From: Syntrophaceae bacterium UBA2192
Lineage (GTDB): Bacteria > Desulfobacterota > Syntrophia > Syntrophales > UBA2192
Length of the DNA stretch: 17,282 bases
Direction: 5' to 3'
Assembly (NCBI GenBank): GCA_002327315.1
Contig: DCVI01000133.1
Span: 14,888 to 32,169, forward strand
The position numbers were made by a program, and so were the translations under genes. The notes beneath the pieces are model-generated. The model searched no databases and was not told where the DNA came from. It worked only from the letters and a program-made list of their open reading frames with translations. This document shows positions 15,494 through 17,282 of this stretch, one piece after another (position 1 is the first letter of the stretch; every line of letters starts with the position of its first letter).

Positions 15494-15531
15494 CAGTCCC
15501 AAGACGTATCGATGTTCATTACCCCTCACAC

Positions 15532-15570
15532 AAAAAAACACAAAAAGGGGAGCCAATTAAAGCTCCCCTT
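15532..15570 (-). terminator. Intrinsic terminator of the Gln-rich protein gene
   Basis: Perfect 9-bp arms AAGGGGAGC (15545-15553) and GCTCCCCTT (15562-15570) flank an 8-nt loop. Read on the - strand, the stem is followed by TTTGTGTTTTTTTG. It lies 46 bp after the stop of the Gln-rich protein gene, in the right orientation. Confidence 0.85.
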
Positions 15571-15615
15571 AACAATTGATTATGGACTGGTTACATCTTG
15601 AAATATCCCGCATTC

Positions 15616-16428
15616 CTACTTTCTATGTTCGGCATCCCCTTGCTCGGGTTTTCCTTGAGATTCTTGGTGTTGGGACTTCCCCTTCTGTTGCTGATCCTGT
15701 GGTCGAGATTGCCCTTTGGGGGGTTGCTGCTGCCCCTGATGTTGCTGGACCTGTGGTTGATGTTGCTGCTGCTGCTGCTGCTGTTGTTGTTGCCGTTGTT
15801 GAACCTGCGGCTGTTGCCTTTGCTGTTCCTGCCTCTGTTTCTGAGGCTGCTGAACCTGCTGTTTCTGTTGCTCTCGTCTCTGTTGTTGATTCTGCTTAAC
15901 TTCTGGTCTCTGTTGATATTCTACTTGCCTTTGTCGTCTTACTTCCTGTCTCTGTTTTTGTGGTTGAGCTGAATAACCCTGAACATCCCATTTTCGTTGT
16001 TTTTCCCAATATCGGTTATTTTGCCATCCTTTCCAGTTTGATTGAAGCTGTGAATACGGAATTGGGCGATAATTCCAAGGATGTTCATTCCAATGACGAT
16101 TTGAATAATGTCGTCTCCAATGTGGGTCCACATCATAATAAAAAACTGGAACCCTACTGTAATAACCCCAGCCACGATCATAATAACGTGAGCGATACCA
16201 GCCGCCCCCGTATGGTCTCCACCACCAGCCATTCCAGAAAAACAGGTCGACCTCTATATAAGGGACAACGTATACACCACTGGTATCCGGCAATACGACT
16301 ACTTCCGGAGGTCCACCGATTACAATGGGCGGCAGGGAAATTCCAATTCCCACACTTACCTCTGCCGTCGCCGCGACGGGAAAGCTCACCAGTGCTAAAA
16401 GGATTGCCCCAAAAATGAGCTGTTTCAT
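15616..16428 (-). CDS. Secreted Trp/Tyr-rich, Gln-rich low-complexity protein
   Basis: ATG 16428 is chosen over the in-frame ATG 16464 because AAGGAGT lies just before it and a clean signal peptide begins there (MKQLIFGAILL..., probable cut after AATA near residue 22). The 270-aa product has three parts: a short beta-like segment (~23-62, IGISLPPIVIGGPPEVVVLP); an aromatic, Arg-rich part (~63-150, including WNGWWWRPYGGGWYRSRYY); and a long Gln/Arg/Lys tail (~155-270) with a run of ten Gln. The tail is highly basic and probably disordered. I recognise the general type (periplasmic or surface proteins of environmental proteobacteria) but no defined function. Neighbours are a PA2779-type gene upstream and a strong terminator downstream. 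Confidence 0.8.
   Translation of the reverse strand: MKQLIFGAILLALVSFPVAATAEVSVGIGISLPPIVIGGPPEVVVLPDTSGVYVVPYIEVDLFFWNGWWWRPYGGGWYRSRYYDRGWGYYSRVPVFYYDVDPHWRRHYSNRHWNEHPWNYRPIPYSQLQSNWKGWQNNRYWEKQRKWDVQGYSAQPQKQRQEVRRQRQVEYQQRPEVKQNQQQRREQQKQQVQQPQKQRQEQQRQQPQVQQRQQQQQQQQQQHQPQVQQHQGQQQPPKGQSRPQDQQQKGKSQHQESQGKPEQGDAEHRK
15763..15792 (-). repeat. CAG/CAA microsatellite coding for ten glutamines
   Basis: On the + strand six CTG units in a row (15766-15783) are flanked by TTG units; on the coding strand these are CAG and CAA codons for Gln. The unit repeat inside a reading frame can change length by whole codons without breaking the gene. Confidence 0.85.
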
Positions 16429-16585
16429 TTTTTGGACTCCTTCTCTACTCTTATGCCCATTCATAGTCCCGGTGTTTAATTTTAACGCACCAACACGGGA
16501 TACGTTGACCGAAAGGCTGTAACGCTTAAACTGGCATCCGTCATTTCTGACACCGTATTTTCGTATTACCCAAGGGAACTATTGA

Positions 16586-16984
16586 TTATTTTATGATTAC
16601 AGAATGCCCCGTCAATTGCAGTATTACTATCACAATAAGTATAATCAAAAGAATGGCTATTACGACACCGAGACCATCCCCTCCTGCAAGAATGTCGTTT
16701 GAGGCTTGGGCAAACATATGGATCTGTTCATCCGTCATACCCTGCAATTTGGCAGTAATCTCATCAGGAGTCAGACCGTAAGCCTCAAGTTTAGATTTGA
16801 CGATTTTAGTTTCCAGTGCACGTTGAATCTTACCGATCTCGGAATCTCTGGATTCCTGGCTCGTCACCTGTTGGGTACTGGATACAGAGCCGATCATCCC
16901 TGCCAAAGAAGGAGAAGTCATGATGCACAGCAGGTACAACGAGATACAAATTGCCAGCAGTGGTTTTCTGAATAAAGCAAACAT
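16586..16984 (-). CDS. PA2779-family membrane protein
   Basis: ATG 16984 is preceded by AAAGGAGGAAAC, an excellent Shine-Dalgarno site, so the longer frame from 17071 is not used. The 132-aa product has a signal-like first helix (~9-28, ending SPSLAG), a soluble middle and a C-terminal membrane helix (~105-123) after a Gly-rich GGDGLG turn. The middle shows the family pattern: ETKIVKSKLEAYGLTPDEIT and then MTDEQIHMFAQ, matching the LxxxGLTPxEVxxRLxxLxxxQL style of PA2779 proteins. Function is unknown. In many genomes PA2779 pairs with a PA2778-type cysteine peptidase; none is next to it here. The Gln-rich protein gene follows at ~157 bp. Confidence 0.85.
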   Translation of the reverse strand: MFALFRKPLLAICISLYLLCIMTSPSLAGMIGSVSSTQQVTSQESRDSEIGKIQRALETKIVKSKLEAYGLTPDEITAKLQGMTDEQIHMFAQASNDILAGGDGLGVVIAILLIILIVIVILQLTGHSVIIK

Positions 16985-17087
16985 GTTTCCTCCTTTCTTC
17001 AACCGCATATGCTGCAATTCCTGTCCCAAGCTCGACCACATGGCATCAATTCGCCGTCGCTCCCTCGTCACATTTATGGCAGGCCGA

Positions 17088-17107
17088 TTTAGTAAAGTTT
17101 AGTAAAG
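17088..17107. repeat. Perfect 10-bp tandem duplication at the hydrolase stop
   Basis: TTTAGTAAAG occurs twice in direct succession (17088-17097 and 17098-17107). The second copy contains the TAA stop and the last codons of the - strand hydrolase gene; the first lies just beyond it, so the protein is not altered. Confidence 0.8.
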
Positions 17108-17281
17108 CAAGACGCTGTCATCGCCTCCGCCCGCCACACTCCCCATCGTGGAAAGACGGCTGATCGCCTCCGGGTTGCCCCGGACCTCCGCGTCGAGGAA
17201 CGTAATCAACCACGTGTAGATGTCGTTTGTCGAGGCCTTGTCGAACCCGTGTGTCACGCCCGAGAGTGCAACCAGCCTGCG
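17099..17281 (-). CDS. Alpha/beta hydrolase (dienelactone-type), C-terminal end, truncated by window edge
   Basis: Sixty codons and a TAA stop (17099-17101) are open on the - strand up to the window edge. They include LVALSGVTHGFDKASTNDIY and TWLITFLDAEVRGNPEAIS. SGVTHGFD fits the catalytic-His segment of alpha/beta hydrolases of the dienelactone/chlorophyllase-like type, in which a G-x-x-H-x-x-F motif precedes the last helices. The nucleophile and acid would lie beyond the window. The 114 bp between this stop and the PA2779 start contain no gene. Confidence 0.65.
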   Translation of the reverse strand, partial: RRLVALSGVTHGFDKASTNDIYTWLITFLDAEVRGNPEAISRLSTMGSVAGGGDDSVLLY

Positions 17282-17282
17282 G

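Noticed and set aside
15598..15972. + strand frame coding almost pure poly-leucine
   Set aside because: It is the mirror of the CAG/CAA-rich Gln tail on the - strand and has no independent support.

Overview
The window reads as a piece of a free-living Gram-negative chromosome, most likely a Desulfobacterota-type (deltaproteobacterial, Syntrophales-like) anaerobe. The grounds are the style of the iterative polyketide synthase, the set of small envelope/stress genes (BON, DUF3309, DUF3185, PA2779-type) and the lipoproteins and AsmA protein of an outer-membrane organism. That placement is inference; there is no rRNA or other phylogenetic marker here.

Region 1 (3-10577, all + strand) looks like one long transcription unit. 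It starts inside a large multidomain polyketide/PUFA-type synthase whose N-terminus (presumably KS and the first part of AT) lies before the window. What remains is AT - ACP - KR - DH, followed 42 bp later by a stand-alone Sfp-type phosphopantetheinyl transferase. This order is that of iterative enediyne-type synthases (KS-AT-ACP-KR-DH-PPTase) with the last domain split off. Next come an ABC exporter pair (ATPase and ABC-2 permease), a membrane-bound phosphoethanolamine-transferase-like enzyme of the sulfatase fold, a radical SAM/SPASM protein and a GT-B-like glycosyl/glycerophosphotransferase. Several junctions are ATGA overlaps, so the genes are probably translated together. A coherent reading, not proven, is synthesis of a polyketide-derived lipid, its activation by the PPTase, export through the ABC pair, and decoration of it or of a surface glycan by the last three enzymes.

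Region 2 (10642-12670, - strand) holds a secreted lipoprotein with a possible papain-like His/Cys pair and a small stress/envelope operon in the order BON lipoprotein, DUF3309 (50 aa), DUF3185 (73 aa). The operon is followed directly by a decayed remnant of a coiled-coil stress protein.

Region 3 (12671-15317) has an AT-rich divergent control region with a 7+7 bp inverted repeat, then an AsmA-family protein (+) containing an internal tandem duplication, convergent with a cysteine-cluster (YkgJ/CxxCxxxCC-type) protein (-).

Region 4 (15318-17282) is AT-richer. It holds two good intrinsic terminators of opposite orientation (the + strand one has no obvious gene in front of it), a secreted Trp/Tyr- then Gln-rich protein with a polyglutamine microsatellite, a PA2779-family membrane protein, and the C-terminal end of an alpha/beta (dienelactone-type) hydrolase running out of the window.
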